Origin: Archangium sp.
GTDB taxonomy: Bacteria > Myxococcota > Myxococcia > Myxococcales > Myxococcaceae
Length of the DNA: 64,000 nt
Assembly: GCA_022843845.1 (NCBI GenBank)
Contig: JALHMW010000008.1
Location: 62,001 to 126,000 of the forward strand
Reading direction: 5' to 3'
Shown: positions 55,026 to 63,502 of the stretch, one piece after another
Layout of the letters: every line of letters starts with the position of its first letter
Numbering within the stretch: position 1 is the stretch's first letter
The notes under the pieces: generated by a model
What the model was told of the DNA's origin: nothing
The model's input: the letters and a program-made list of their open reading frames with translations, nothing else
Database searches by the model: none
Program-made: the position numbers and the translations under genes

Positions 55026-56258
55026 TCAAAGGGTGCTGACGATGCGGAACTCGACCTTGAGCGGCTCGGCCGTCGTCGAGTTCCTCACGCGATCGCACAG
55101 CTGGCCAGCGAACTGGACTGCACCGGTGGGCAACAGCGACCACGTGTTCGGGCCCTTGGTGGTCGTCTGGCCGTTGATGATCACGGCGAGGAAGCGATCG
55201 TCGGTGGGCCGGTCCGAAAGGCTGAAGTTGCACGGGTCGCCCATGCCGATCAGATCTTGGATGTTTTGGAGCGCTCGAGTGAGGTCAGCGGCATTCGCAG
55301 CCGCGTAGAACTGCTTCTGGCAGATCTTGTTCACGCAACGATTGTTGACGCCCATTGGGTCACCGCACTCGGCATTGCTGTCCATCGGGCATTTGCGCGC
55401 AAAGCCACCTTCCGCTGCCATCGCGTTCAGCACGTCGAGCGCTTCGGGGCTGGCGAAGTCGGCGCCGAAGCCGACGACGATGGTGCTGACGTTGCGAGAG
55501 CGTAGCTGCTGAACGGCCGTCACCACGCCGTCCTTGTCGAGGAAACCGGCGCGGCAGTACTGGCCAACGCAGTTCGCTCCGAGGGTGCAGAGGTTGGCCG
55601 GGGGCGCGGGCATCGAGCTGCACGAGAGCGGGTTGGCCGGGTTGCAGTTCGGCAGACCGTCGGTCAGCAGGAGCACGAAGTCCTGGCGATTGTCGCGATC
55701 GTCCAGCAGCCCCGCGTACGATCCGAGGAACGTGAGCGCGCCGCCGGTCGGCGTGCCGCCCACCACGGGGATCGCCGAGCCGAGCGACTGAAGGCGCTGG
55801 TTGATGATCGTCGCGTTCATCGTCAGCGGCATGGTGTCGGTGTCGCTGGTCGACGGCGCGGGCAGGTCGACGTTGATTTCGCGCGTGGGCGCGCAGCCGG
55901 TAGGGCTGAACGCTGCGTCTTCACCCTTCGGGAAGAAGGCCAGACCCATTCGCGCAACGGTCGACGAGGTGGTGAGGAACTGGCCCATGGCCGTGCGCAG
56001 CTCGCTGATGCGCGTCGGGCAGGTGGCCGGGCATGTCGCGCCGCTGCAGGTGCCGCAGGTCGGCGCGCTCGAGTTGAGCGGCGCGTTCATCGAGCCCGAC
56101 TTGTCGACGAGGATCATCAAGTTCGGCTTGAGGTTTCTCGCCACCACGTTCTTCGTCTGCGTCGTCTGCGAGATCGCGATCGGCGTGACCGGCTCGAAGT
56201 CGTAGGTCTGACAGGCGGCGGTCGCGAGGAGCAGGGCGGGGACGAGGAGTCGGGTCAT
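55026..56258 (-). CDS. VWA-domain lipoprotein A
   Basis: Protein of 410 residues. The signal ends in a lipobox (LLATAAC, Cys16). The von Willebrand A domain starts near 48 with the metal-site motif DKSGSM (MIDAS), followed by the Thr and Asp positions of the fold (PTGGALTF; LLLTDGLPNC). The C-terminal 150 residues are Cys-rich with FAAANAADLTRALQNI-like helices (read FYAAANAADL). Surface VWA proteins bind ligands through the metal site. It is a paralogue of the next gene: both mature parts start Q(T/S)Y(D/Q)FEPV. A broken copy of its 3' end lies at 53315-53553. Confidence 0.85.
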   Translation of the reverse strand: MTRLLVPALLLATAACQTYDFEPVTPIAISQTTQTKNVVARNLKPNLMILVDKSGSMNAPLNSSAPTCGTCSGATCPATCPTRISELRTAMGQFLTTSSTVARMGLAFFPKGEDAAFSPTGCAPTREINVDLPAPSTSDTDTMPLTMNATIINQRLQSLGSAIPVVGGTPTGGALTFLGSYAGLLDDRDNRQDFVLLLTDGLPNCNPANPLSCSSMPAPPANLCTLGANCVGQYCRAGFLDKDGVVTAVQQLRSRNVSTIVVGFGADFASPEALDVLNAMAAEGGFARKCPMDSNAECGDPMGVNNRCVNKICQKQFYAAANAADLTRALQNIQDLIGMGDPCNFSLSDRPTDDRFLAVIINGQTTTKGPNTWSLLPTGAVQFAGQLCDRVRNSTTAEPLKVEFRIVSTL

Positions 56259-56316
56259 CGGGAGTTTCCTTCAGGCAACGGAACGGCAGTGAGAGTCGCT
56301 CAGGAAGCGGAACGGC

Positions 56317-57471
56317 TCAAGGGGAACCAGCGACGCGCAGCTGCAGCGTCGCACCGGTGTTGGCGTCACAGAACTCGGGAACGAGCCGCAGTTCGCGATT
56401 GTCGGGCGAGAGCTCCCAGGTCTGCGGGCCGCGCGCGACGGAGCGGCCATCGACGACCAGCGTGACCGCGCTGCGGTTGACGGGCCGGTCGGGCAGCTCG
56501 CGGATGCACGTGGCAGGCGTGAGGCCGGTCAGCACGGTCGTGAGCACCTGCTCGAGCTCGATGCGGTTCGACGCCTGGAATGACCAACGCCCGCACTGGC
56601 CAGTGGAGCAGCGATCGCCCGCGCCGCACTCCGCGTCCATCGTGCAGCGACGCGCGACGCCGCCTGCACGCGCCAGCCGCTCCAGCACCTCGCGTGCGTC
56701 GGCCTGGTTGGTGTCGGCGCCGAAGCCCACGACGATCGTCTTCACGCCCGCCCGGTTCAGCCCTTCGACCTGCGCCACCGTCGCGTCCGCGTCGAGACAG
56801 CCGCGCCGCCGTGTGTCGAGGCTGCTGCAATCTCCGCCGCCGGTCTGACACCGGCACTGCGCCGCGCTCTGCACGAAGTCGTTCGGGTTGTTCGCGTTGC
56901 AGTTCGGCAGGCCATCGGTGAGCAGCAGCACGAAGTCGTTGCGGAAGTCAGAGGCCCGCAGCTCCGGCAGCGTCGAGAGGAACGCGAGCGTCGCGCCCGT
57001 CGGCGTCCCGCCCGCAGGCTGGAGCGACTGCACCGCGGCGTTCACCTGCATCGTGGTGACCCGGTTGGCCTGGTTCGCCTGCGCGTCATCGGCCCGCGCG
57101 GGGACCGGCAACGGCACGCGGACTTCGGTTGCCGGCTGGCACGAGGCCTCGGCTCCCGACATCGAGGCGGTGGGATCTTTCGGGAAGGTCGTGAGGCCGA
57201 GCCGCACCCGATCGTCGGCCAGCGTCGCGAACGTCGCCACCGCCTGCTTCAGCTCGCTCATGCGTGTCGGGCAGTTCGTCGTGCAGGCCGCATCGAGCTG
57301 CCCGCCCATGGAGCCCGAACGATCGACCGCGAGCATGACGTTGGGTTTGAGCACCGGCGTGAGATCGAACACCTCTTCGGAGATCACGATCGTGACCGGC
57401 ACGACCGGCTCGAACTGGTACGACTGACAGCTCGACAGCGTGAGCGCAGCGATGAAGGACGCGGTTCGCAT
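56317..57471 (-). CDS. VWA-domain lipoprotein B
   Basis: Protein of 384 residues from ATG 57471, with GGAG 6 bases upstream; the longer open frame to 57711 overlaps the divergent gene and is rejected. Lipobox LTLSSC (Cys15). The VWA domain has MIDAS motif DRSGSMGG and LLLTDGLPNCN. The Cys-rich C-terminal part parallels that of lipoprotein A. The two genes are 58 bases apart in the same direction, most likely a tandem duplication and one operon. Confidence 0.85.
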   Translation of the reverse strand: MRTASFIAALTLSSCQSYQFEPVVPVTIVISEEVFDLTPVLKPNVMLAVDRSGSMGGQLDAACTTNCPTRMSELKQAVATFATLADDRVRLGLTTFPKDPTASMSGAEASCQPATEVRVPLPVPARADDAQANQANRVTTMQVNAAVQSLQPAGGTPTGATLAFLSTLPELRASDFRNDFVLLLTDGLPNCNANNPNDFVQSAAQCRCQTGGGDCSSLDTRRRGCLDADATVAQVEGLNRAGVKTIVVGFGADTNQADAREVLERLARAGGVARRCTMDAECGAGDRCSTGQCGRWSFQASNRIELEQVLTTVLTGLTPATCIRELPDRPVNRSAVTLVVDGRSVARGPQTWELSPDNRELRLVPEFCDANTGATLQLRVAGSP

Positions 57472-57679
57472 GAAGAGCTCCCAGAGTGATCGGCGAGGGT
57501 GAAGTGTCGGAGGTCTTCCTCGAGGACCGCAAGGGCTACATCCGTCCGAAGTTGAGTGATTTCGATTGGTTCGTCGGTGCTCCACTGTCACGTGCGCTGA
57601 CAGCCTGCGCGGCTCGTCACGCAAAGCGCCGAAATTTCCGTGAGCCGGGGGCCGTCGCAACCGTGTAAGGGCAAGGTGC

Positions 57680-58573
57680 ATGCGCGTCGTGGTCCTCTCC
57701 CGGTCGAGCAAGATCGCGTCAACCCGGCGGTTGATGGAAGCGGCGCGCGCGCGTGGGCATCACGTCCGGTGCGTCGACCCGACGTCGTTGCAGCTCCAGC
57801 TCGGCGCGCGGCCGGGTCGCCTGGTGCGCGCGTACAAGCTGATGCGCACGCCGGATCTCGTGGTTCCCCGCTTTGCGTCGAACGTCGCGGCGTTCGCGCT
57901 GCCGATGGTGGAGCAGCTGGAAGCCCAGGGCGCGCGCTCGCTCAACGGCGCCGACGCGATCGGCGTGAGCCGGAACCTGCTGCGCTGTCTTCAACGCCTC
58001 TCGAGCCGCGGTGTGCCCGTGCCTCGAACGGTGCTGGCCCGCGATGCGAAGGCGCTCAAGTCGCTCGTCTCGCGCGTGTCGGGGCTGCCCGTCGTCGTGA
58101 AGCTGCTCGCGCAAAGTGATCAACGCCGCGTGATGCTCTGCGAGTCGATGCAGTCGCTCGAGGCCGCGCTCGAAGCCGTGCTGGGACTCGGCCACGACGT
58201 GGTGATGCAGGAGTCGATTCGCCCGGGGCAACGCGATCTGCAGCTTCTGGTCGTGGGCGGAACGGTCGTCGCCGCGGTCAACCGGGTGTCGAAGCCTGGC
58301 CGCGCGGCGCGAAACCTCGGTCAGTTCGATCGCCTCGAGCGCTGCGTTCCTTCGGCCGACGTGCGCGCGCTCGCAGAGAAGGCCGCCCGCGCGTGTTCGC
58401 TCGAGGTCTGCTCGGTCGACGTGATCGAAGGCCGCTGGGCGAGAGTCGCCGACGTCAACGCGGTGCCGTCGATTCCAGAACTCGAGGCCGCGACCGAGCA
58501 GGATCTCGCGAGCCTGATCATCGAGCGGGGCGAGCAGCTCGTCGCCTCGCGTGCGGTACAAAGCAGCTCATGA
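57680..58573 (+). CDS. RimK-like ATP-grasp ligase
   Basis: Protein of 297 residues. The N-terminal domain (about 1-95) starts VVVLSRSSKIASTRRL. The ATP-grasp core has LPVVVKLLAQSDQRRVML near 135-152, a dipeptide-ligase-type MQESI, and a C-terminal metal motif VADVNAVPS near 268 (Asp and Asn ligands). RimK relatives add glutamate or other amino acids to protein or peptide ends. The acceptor is unknown. It lies 13 bases before the start of a small secreted protein gene and may be co-transcribed with it. Confidence 0.85.
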   Translation: MRVVVLSRSSKIASTRRLMEAARARGHHVRCVDPTSLQLQLGARPGRLVRAYKLMRTPDLVVPRFASNVAAFALPMVEQLEAQGARSLNGADAIGVSRNLLRCLQRLSSRGVPVPRTVLARDAKALKSLVSRVSGLPVVVKLLAQSDQRRVMLCESMQSLEAALEAVLGLGHDVVMQESIRPGQRDLQLLVVGGTVVAAVNRVSKPGRAARNLGQFDRLERCVPSADVRALAEKAARACSLEVCSVDVIEGRWARVADVNAVPSIPELEAATEQDLASLIIERGEQLVASRAVQSSS

Positions 58574-58586
58574 AGGTGGGAGAGTG

Positions 58587-59024
58587 ATGAACATGAACCG
58601 ATTGGTGATGCTGGTGGTTTCGATGTGCGCCGCGACCGTGCTCGCGGCTGACCCTGACGTGACGTCGCTCTACGACGTGAAGACCGATGGCTCCTCGACC
58701 GCCCTGAAGGCCGGAGAGAAGGGGAAGATCGTCATCTCGATCAAGGCGAAGAACGGCGCGCACGTGTCCGACGAGGCGCCGCTCCGCATCGATCTCTCGA
58801 GCAAGGACGCGAAGCTCGACAAAGAGAAGATCACCCTCGCTGATTCGGTGGTGAAGAAGGCCGAGGGCTCTGCCGAGTTCCCCGATCCGCGCTTCGAGGT
58901 TGGCTTCACCCCGGCTGGCGCTGGCAAGGCGTCGGTCGACGCGAAGATGACGTTCTTCATCTGCACCGACAAGGTGTGCGCTCGCCAGACGAAGACCCTG
59001 TCGTTCCCGGTGACGATCAATTGA
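58587..59024 (+). CDS. Small secreted protein with CxxxxC motif
   Basis: Protein of 145 residues. The ATG at 58587 follows GGGAGAG, and a signal peptide ends in VLAA. The mature domain is beta-rich (AGEKGKIVISIKAKNGAHVS; RFEVGFTPAGAG) and ends with FFICTDKVCARQTKTLSFPV. The general form recalls the immunoglobulin-like N-terminal domain of DsbD, but that is a weak likeness. The stop overlaps the TTG start of rlmB. Confidence 0.65.
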   Translation: MNMNRLVMLVVSMCAATVLAADPDVTSLYDVKTDGSSTALKAGEKGKIVISIKAKNGAHVSDEAPLRIDLSSKDAKLDKEKITLADSVVKKAEGSAEFPDPRFEVGFTPAGAGKASVDAKMTFFICTDKVCARQTKTLSFPVTIN

Positions 59025-60112
59025 AGCGCTTCGGCAGCAGGACAGAGGGTGGGGCGTCGAAGTTCGGGAAGCGGCCTGCGGGGAAACGGTCGGGGCCTCC
59101 GGGGAAGCGGGCTCCGTTCGAGCGCGTGGCTGGGGCCTTCGGCGCGAAGAAGAAGCCGCCTCGACGTGATGATCGAGGAGAGCGTCGGCCCCCGCGCGGT
59201 GATGATCGCAGGCCGCCGGGTGGTGACGATCGCCGACCGCCGCCGCGAACGTTCGAGCAGTCCGATCGCACGCCGGTCGAGCGCCCGTCACGGCGCGTGG
59301 AGCCTGCGCGTCGCGATGAGCCCACCGACGGCCCCCGCGCGTACGGTGACGATCGCTACGTCTACGGCATCAACCCGGTGCTCGAGCTGCTGCGCGGCAA
59401 GCCCGGGCAGATCGATCGGCTGAGCATTCAGGAGCAGGGCCTCAAGGAGTCGATCGCCGGCGAGATCTTCAGCCGCGCGAGCGCGCACGGCATTCGGGTC
59501 GATCGGGTCGATCGGGTTCGCCTCGATGGCATGGCGCCCAAGTCGGTTCACCAGGGCGTCGTCGCCGAGGTGCGGCAGTTCGACTACTCGACGCTCGAGC
59601 AGATCCTCGCTGCGGCGAAGATGCACGGGCGCCCGGGCTTGATCGTCATGCTCGACGGCATTCAGGACCCGATGAACCTCGGCGCGATCATCCGCTCCGC
59701 GCATGCGCTCGGCGCCGACGGCATCGTCATCGCGAAAGATCGCGCGGCCGCTGTCACGGGCGTCGTCGCGAAGGCGTCTGCTGGCGCGACTGCGCACACG
59801 AAGATTGCGCGCGTCACCAACCTCGCGCGTGCGCTCGAAGAGCTGAAGGCTGCTGGCTACTGGTCGGTCGCTGCCGAGCCCTCCGGAGAAGAGACGTTGT
59901 GGAGCGCTCGCCTCGATGGGCCGATCACCATCGTCGTGGGCGCAGAGGGCGCTGGCGTTCGTCGCGGCATCCTCGAGCACTGCGACTATCTCGTGCGCAT
60001 TCCGATGCTCGGACAGGTCGCCTCGCTCAACGCGTCGGTCTCGGCCGCGGTCCTGCTCGCCGAGGTCATGCGCCGCCGCCAGCCGAAACCGAGTGCCTCC
60101 AGCGCCGAATGA
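59021..60112 (+). CDS. rlmB: RlmB-like 23S rRNA 2'-O-ribose methyltransferase (SpoU family)
   Basis: Protein of 363 residues from TTG 59021, which overlaps the previous stop as TTGA. Residues 1-105 are a low-complexity, basic and Asp/Pro/Gly-rich tail (for example RRPPGGDDRRPPP). The core starts at YVYGINPVLELL. The three SpoU motifs are clear: MLDGIQDPMNLGAIIRSA, IVVGAEGAGVRRG and ASLNASVSAAVLLAEV. The core makes 2'-O-methyl guanosine in the 23S peptidyl-transferase region. The long disordered tail is not in the E. coli protein. TTG is inferred; no ATG or GTG lies near the tail start. Confidence 0.88.
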   Translation: MKRFGSRTEGGASKFGKRPAGKRSGPPGKRAPFERVAGAFGAKKKPPRRDDRGERRPPRGDDRRPPGGDDRRPPPRTFEQSDRTPVERPSRRVEPARRDEPTDGPRAYGDDRYVYGINPVLELLRGKPGQIDRLSIQEQGLKESIAGEIFSRASAHGIRVDRVDRVRLDGMAPKSVHQGVVAEVRQFDYSTLEQILAAAKMHGRPGLIVMLDGIQDPMNLGAIIRSAHALGADGIVIAKDRAAAVTGVVAKASAGATAHTKIARVTNLARALEELKAAGYWSVAAEPSGEETLWSARLDGPITIVVGAEGAGVRRGILEHCDYLVRIPMLGQVASLNASVSAAVLLAEVMRRRQPKPSASSAE

Positions 60113-60149
60113 AACAGTCAGCTGAGCAGCAGGTGCCCGTCTTCAACGC

Positions 60150-60177
60150 TTGACTTGCTCTTTCCCACATGAATAAG
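60150..60177 (+). promoter_or_regulatory. Sigma-70-like promoter of the tRNA-tuf operon
   Basis: TTGACT at 60150-60155 and AATAAG at 60172-60177, 16 bases apart. The first tRNA starts 58 bases later. No other promoter-like pair was seen between rlmB and the tRNA. Confidence 0.5.
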
Positions 60178-60234
60178 GAGCGCCGCCCTCGCAGCCCCGG
60201 GGTGGCAGGTTTTTCCAAGAAGTTCTGGAGCCTT

Positions 60235-60307
60235 GCCGGTGTAGCTCAGCTGGTAGAGCACCTGATTTGTAATCAGTAGGTCGCGGGTTCGAATCCCGCC
60301 GCCGGCC
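60235..60307 (+). tRNA. tRNA-Thr (anticodon TGT)
   Basis: Acceptor GCCGGTG pairs with CGCCGGC (one G-U pair). The anticodon loop is TTTGTAA, giving TGT. T arm GCGGG-TTCGAAT-CCCGC. CCA is not encoded. First of four tRNAs before tuf. Confidence 0.95.
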
Positions 60308-60339
60308 AGATGGGCAAAGACAACTGAATAGTTTCGCTC

Positions 60340-60423
60340 GGAGGGGTAGCCAAGTGGCCAACGGCAACAGACTGTAAATCTGTCGGTCCCAGACCTTCGG
60401 TGGTTCGAATCCACCCCCCTCCA
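60340..60423 (+). tRNA. tRNA-Tyr (anticodon GTA)
   Basis: 84-base tRNA with the long variable arm of tRNA-Tyr. Acceptor GGAGGGG pairs with CCCCTCC, anticodon loop CTGTAAA gives GTA, T arm GGTGG-TTCGAAT-CCACC. Confidence 0.95.
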
Positions 60424-60432
60424 CACCAGCAC

Positions 60433-60505
60433 GCGGGGATAGCTCAGCTGGTAGAGCGTCAGCCTTCCAAGCTGAATGTCGCGGGTTCGAATCCCGTTCC
60501 CCGCT
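60433..60505 (+). tRNA. tRNA-Gly (anticodon TCC)
   Basis: Acceptor GCGGGGA pairs with TCCCCGC; anticodon loop CTTCCAA gives TCC; discriminator base U, as is usual for tRNA-Gly. It lies 9 bases after tRNA-Tyr. Confidence 0.95.
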
Positions 60506-60598
60506 CACGCAGAACGAAGTAGCAGGGCGCAGCACGAGTTGTCGGAAAGCAGTCGCAGCAACCGCAGTTCGAAGCGCAGTCGCAGTGATGCAAGCAGT

Positions 60599-60674
60599 GC
60601 CCAGATAGCTCAGTTGGTAGAGCACATCCTTGGTAAGGATGAGGTCACCGGTTCAATCCCGGTTCTGGGCTCCA
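60599..60674 (+). tRNA. tRNA-Thr (anticodon GGT)
   Basis: Acceptor GCCCAGA pairs with TCTGGGC; anticodon loop TTGGTAA gives GGT; T loop TTCAATC; CCA is encoded at 60672-60674. The 93 bases before it hold no feature. The Thr-Tyr-Gly-Thr-tuf order is the same as thrU-tyrU-glyT-thrT-tufB in E. coli. Confidence 0.95.
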
Positions 60675-60747
60675 TTGGCAGTTCGCAGTCAGCAGCCACC
60701 CACGCGTCGTCGCCTATCCAGCTCAGCACGAACAAAGGAAGAACCAC

Positions 60748-61938
60748 ATGTCGAAGGAGAAGTTCGAAAGAAACAAGCCGCACGTCAACATCGGCACCAT
60801 TGGCCACGTCGACCACGGCAAGACCACGCTCACCGCTGCGATCACGAAGGTGCTCGCGAAGTCCGGTGGCGCCACGTTCCTCGCCTACGACATGATCGAC
60901 AAGGCGCCTGAGGAGCGCGCCCGCGGCATCACGATCTCGACGGCGCACGTCGAGTACCAGACGACGAACCGCCACTACGCGCACGTCGACTGCCCCGGCC
61001 ACGCCGACTACGTGAAGAACATGATCACGGGCGCCGCGCAGATGGACGGCGCGATCCTCGTGGTCTCGGCCGCCGACGGCCCGATGCCCCAGACGCGTGA
61101 GCACATCCTGCTCGCCCGCCAGGTCGGCGTTCCCTACATCGTCGTCTTCCTGAACAAGGTCGACATGCTCGACGACCCGGAGCTCCGTGAGCTCGTCGAG
61201 GTCGAAGTGCGTGACCTCCTCAAGAAGTACGACTTCCCCGGCGACACGACCCCGATCATCCCGGGCTCGGCGCTCAAGGCCCTCGAGGGCGATCAGTCTG
61301 ACATCGGCGAGAAGTCGATCCTCAAGCTGATGGAGGCGGTCGACACCTATATCCCCACGCCGACCCGCATGACCGACAAGCCCTTCCTGATGCCCGTGGA
61401 AGACGTCTTCTCGATCGAAGGCCGCGGCACGGTCGCCACCGGTCGTGTCGAGCGCGGCAAGGTTCGCGTCGGCGAAGAAGTCGAAGTGGTCGGCATTCGT
61501 GCCACCGCGAAGACGGTCGTCACCGGCGTCGAAATGTTCAAGAAGCTCCTCGACGAAGGCATGGCCGGCGACAACATCGGCGCGCTCGTTCGTGGCCTCA
61601 AGCGCGAAGACATCGAGCGTGGCCAGGTGCTCGCCAAGCCCGGCTCGGTGCTCCCGCACACGAAGTTCAAGGCGCAGATCTACGTGCTCACGAAGGAAGA
61701 GGGCGGTCGTCACACGCCGTTCTTCAAGGGCTACCGCCCGCAGTTCTACTTCCGCACCACGGACGTGACGGGCTCGGTCAAGCTGCCCGACGGCGTCGAG
61801 ATGGTGATGCCCGGCGACAACATCGCCATCGAAGTCGAGCTCATCACTCCGGTCGCCATGGAGAAGGAACTCCGGTTCGCGATTCGCGAGGGTGGTCGTA
61901 CGGTCGGCTCCGGCGTCGTCGCCGAAGTCGTCGCCTGA
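60748..61938 (+). CDS. tuf: Translation elongation factor Tu
   Basis: Protein of 396 residues, full family length. GTP-binding motifs: GHVDHGKTT at 18-26, DCPGHADY near 81, NKVD near 136. It carries aminoacyl-tRNA to the ribosome. The ATG at 60748 follows AAGGAAG. It sits 73 bases after tRNA-Thr in the conserved tRNA-tuf transcript. Confidence 0.98.
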   Translation: MSKEKFERNKPHVNIGTIGHVDHGKTTLTAAITKVLAKSGGATFLAYDMIDKAPEERARGITISTAHVEYQTTNRHYAHVDCPGHADYVKNMITGAAQMDGAILVVSAADGPMPQTREHILLARQVGVPYIVVFLNKVDMLDDPELRELVEVEVRDLLKKYDFPGDTTPIIPGSALKALEGDQSDIGEKSILKLMEAVDTYIPTPTRMTDKPFLMPVEDVFSIEGRGTVATGRVERGKVRVGEEVEVVGIRATAKTVVTGVEMFKKLLDEGMAGDNIGALVRGLKREDIERGQVLAKPGSVLPHTKFKAQIYVLTKEEGGRHTPFFKGYRPQFYFRTTDVTGSVKLPDGVEMVMPGDNIAIEVELITPVAMEKELRFAIREGGRTVGSGVVAEVVA

Positions 61939-61956
61939 TTCAGAAGTGATCCTGGG

Positions 61957-62007
61957 GTGCGCCGATGGCGCACACCGCTTGACATGAAGGGGGGGCCTCT
62001 GTCAGAG
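61957..62007 (+). promoter_or_regulatory. Hairpin after tuf and possible promoter before rpmG
   Basis: GTGCGCC-GAT-GGCGCAC (61957-61973) is a perfect 7-bp hairpin without a T run, so a weak terminator at most. A perfect TTGACA (61979-61984) follows; the best -10 at 17-base spacing is only TCAGAG. It may add transcription for rpmG, tRNA-Trp and secE. Confidence 0.35.
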
Positions 62008-62049
62008 CGCCTTCCCTTCTGTCGTCTTTAAGCTTCAAGGAGTTGTCAA

Positions 62050-62217
62050 ATGCCCAAGGGCAACCGCAGCCTGATCTCGCTCGAGTGCACGGTGTGCAAA
62101 GAGCGCAACTACACCACGACCAAGAACCGCCGAAAGCAGCAGGACAAGCTCGAGCTGAGCAAGTTCTGCCCGCGGTGCCGCAAGCACACGGCACACAAAG
62201 AAGGCAAGGTCAGCTGA
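62050..62217 (+). CDS. rpmG: Ribosomal protein L33
   Basis: Protein of 55 residues starting [23 protein letters not shown] 62050 lies after AAGGAG. Two CxxC pairs (CTVC and CPRC) make this the zinc-binding form of L33. It lies between tuf and the tRNA-Trp/secE/nusG group, the usual order. Confidence 0.95.
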   Translation: MPKGNRSLISLECTVCKERNYTTTKNRRKQQDKLELSKFCPRCRKHTAHKEGKVS

Positions 62218-62232
62218 GTCTTCGTTTCGCGT

Positions 62233-62308
62233 AGGCGAGTAGCTCCAATGGTAGAGCAGCGGTCTCCAAAACCGCCCGTTGTGGGTTCGAATCCCTCCTC
62301 GCCTGCCA
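62233..62308 (+). tRNA. tRNA-Trp (anticodon CCA)
   Basis: Acceptor AGGCGAG pairs with CTCGCCT, discriminator G, CCA encoded at 62306-62308. The anticodon loop CTCCAAA gives CCA. The T stem has one T-T mismatch (GTGGG/CCCTC). It lies 15 bases after rpmG. Confidence 0.94.
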
Positions 62309-62317
62309 CTTTTCTCT

Positions 62318-62359
62318 GACGCCTTCCGACTTCGGTCGTGAGGCGTCGGTCTTTTTTTC
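62318..62359 (+). terminator. Strong intrinsic terminator between tRNA-Trp and secE
   Basis: A 7-bp outer stem GACGCCT/AGGCGTC, one mismatch region, then an inner stem CGAC/GTCG closed by the very stable TTCG tetraloop. Seven T residues (62352-62358) follow after four bases. secE begins only 22 bases later. Confidence 0.8.
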
Positions 62360-62381
62360 TCGTCATCGCCGAAGGTGGAGC

Positions 62382-62822
62382 ATGGCTTCAGAAGCCTCCG
62401 AACAAGCGAATCGCGCCGAGATCGACCCGAAGCGATTCGTGGTCATCTCGTATCTGCTGCTCGGTCTGGTTTTGGCGTTCTTCTTCGCCAACATCCTGAC
62501 CCGGCTCTTCGTCGAGCTGGGCATCGGGCAGAAGCAGCTGATTGCCGGTCTCGAGTTCTCGACCCCCCCGTACCTCATCGGTCTGTTGCTGGCCGTCGGC
62601 ACCGGGGCGTTCTGCTGGACCAACCCGCGCATTCACCAGCTGTCGGTCGAAGTCGCGACCGAGCTGAAGCGGGTGACCTGGCCTTCATGGGAAGAGACCC
62701 GGGTCTCGACCTTCGCGGTCGTGGTCGCGTCCCTGGTCGCGTCGGTGGTGCTCTCTGCCATCGATGCGGTGAGTCTGCGCCTGATGGTCGACTGGCTGCC
62801 CCTGTTCTGGGAGAAGCTGTGA
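62382..62822 (+). CDS. secE: Preprotein translocase subunit SecE
   Basis: Protein of 146 residues. Two extra membrane segments (about 21-43 and 63-82) precede the conserved amphipathic helix and final membrane segment (ELKRVTWPSWEETRVSTFAV, then LVASVVLSAIDAVSL). The three-segment form is common in Proteobacteria. SecE clamps the SecY channel. GGTGGAG precedes the ATG. The stop overlaps the nusG start by one base. Confidence 0.95.
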   Translation: MASEASEQANRAEIDPKRFVVISYLLLGLVLAFFFANILTRLFVELGIGQKQLIAGLEFSTPPYLIGLLLAVGTGAFCWTNPRIHQLSVEVATELKRVTWPSWEETRVSTFAVVVASLVASVVLSAIDAVSLRLMVDWLPLFWEKL

Positions 62823-63376
62823 TGACCGACGCTGCAGATAAAAAGTGGTACGTCGTTCACACCTACTCGGGCTTCGAGAACAAGGTGAAGAAGAGCCTGG
62901 AGGATCTGATCAAGCAGCGGGCGCTCGAGCAGTCCTTCGGCCAGATCTTCATTCCCGTCGAGCAGGTCGTCGAGATGCGCGATGGCCAGAAGCGCCAGAC
63001 GCGCCGCAAGACGATGCCGGGCTACATCCTGGTGCAGATGGAGATGACGCCCATCACCAAGTCGCTGGTGAAGAACACGCCCAAGGTGACCGGCTTCCTC
63101 GGCGCCCAGGGCCAGGACGATCCACCGCCGCTCCGCGAGTCAGAGGTTCAGCGCATCACGACCGCGATGAGCGAAGGCGCGATGAAGCCCAAGCCGAAGG
63201 TGCACTTCGACGATGGCGACACGGTGCGGGTGATCGATGGCCCGTTCGCGAACTTCAACGGCACGGTCGAAGAGGTGAACCCTGAGAAGGGTCGCGTGAA
63301 GGTGCTCGTCAGCATCTTCGGGCGCTCCACGCCGGTCGAGCTCGACTTCATGCAGGTCGAGAAGACGACGGGCTGA
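62822..63376 (+). CDS. nusG: Transcription termination/antitermination factor NusG
   Basis: Protein of 184 residues. The NGN domain starts [20 protein letters not shown], and MPGYILVQM lies near 74. The KOW domain near 130-184 has [20 protein letters not shown]. It binds RNA polymerase, and through KOW it binds Rho or S10. The start overlaps secE (TGATG), the classic secE-nusG arrangement. Confidence 0.97.
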   Translation: MTDAADKKWYVVHTYSGFENKVKKSLEDLIKQRALEQSFGQIFIPVEQVVEMRDGQKRQTRRKTMPGYILVQMEMTPITKSLVKNTPKVTGFLGAQGQDDPPPLRESEVQRITTAMSEGAMKPKPKVHFDDGDTVRVIDGPFANFNGTVEEVNPEKGRVKVLVSIFGRSTPVELDFMQVEKTTG

Positions 63377-63425
63377 TCGAACAGTCTCGAGAGCCGCTCA
63401 CACCAGGGCTCGTTGTTGAGGACGG

Positions 63426-63478
63426 CCGGGGCAATTCCGCTCCGGTCCTTGTGGGAGGCGGGGAGATGTCTCCACGCC
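63426..63478 (+). promoter_or_regulatory. Structured rplK leader, candidate L1 control site
   Basis: Two hairpins lie in the 126-base nusG-rplK gap. One is CCGGGGC/GCTCCGG (63426-63445, one G-U pair). The other is GGCG-G-GGAG/CTCC-A-CGCC with loop ATGT (63457-63478). In E. coli, L1 represses the rplK-rplA message by binding its leader; a similar role here is inference. Confidence 0.35.
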
Positions 63479-63502
63479 GCTTGAACCACGGGAGAAGACG
63501 CA

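Noticed and set aside
54802-55233. Open frame of 143 codons on the minus strand through the heptamer array
   Set aside because: It is antisense-derived at one end and repeat-derived at the other. Only its part from the ATG at 54945 matters, as the out-of-frame leader described above.
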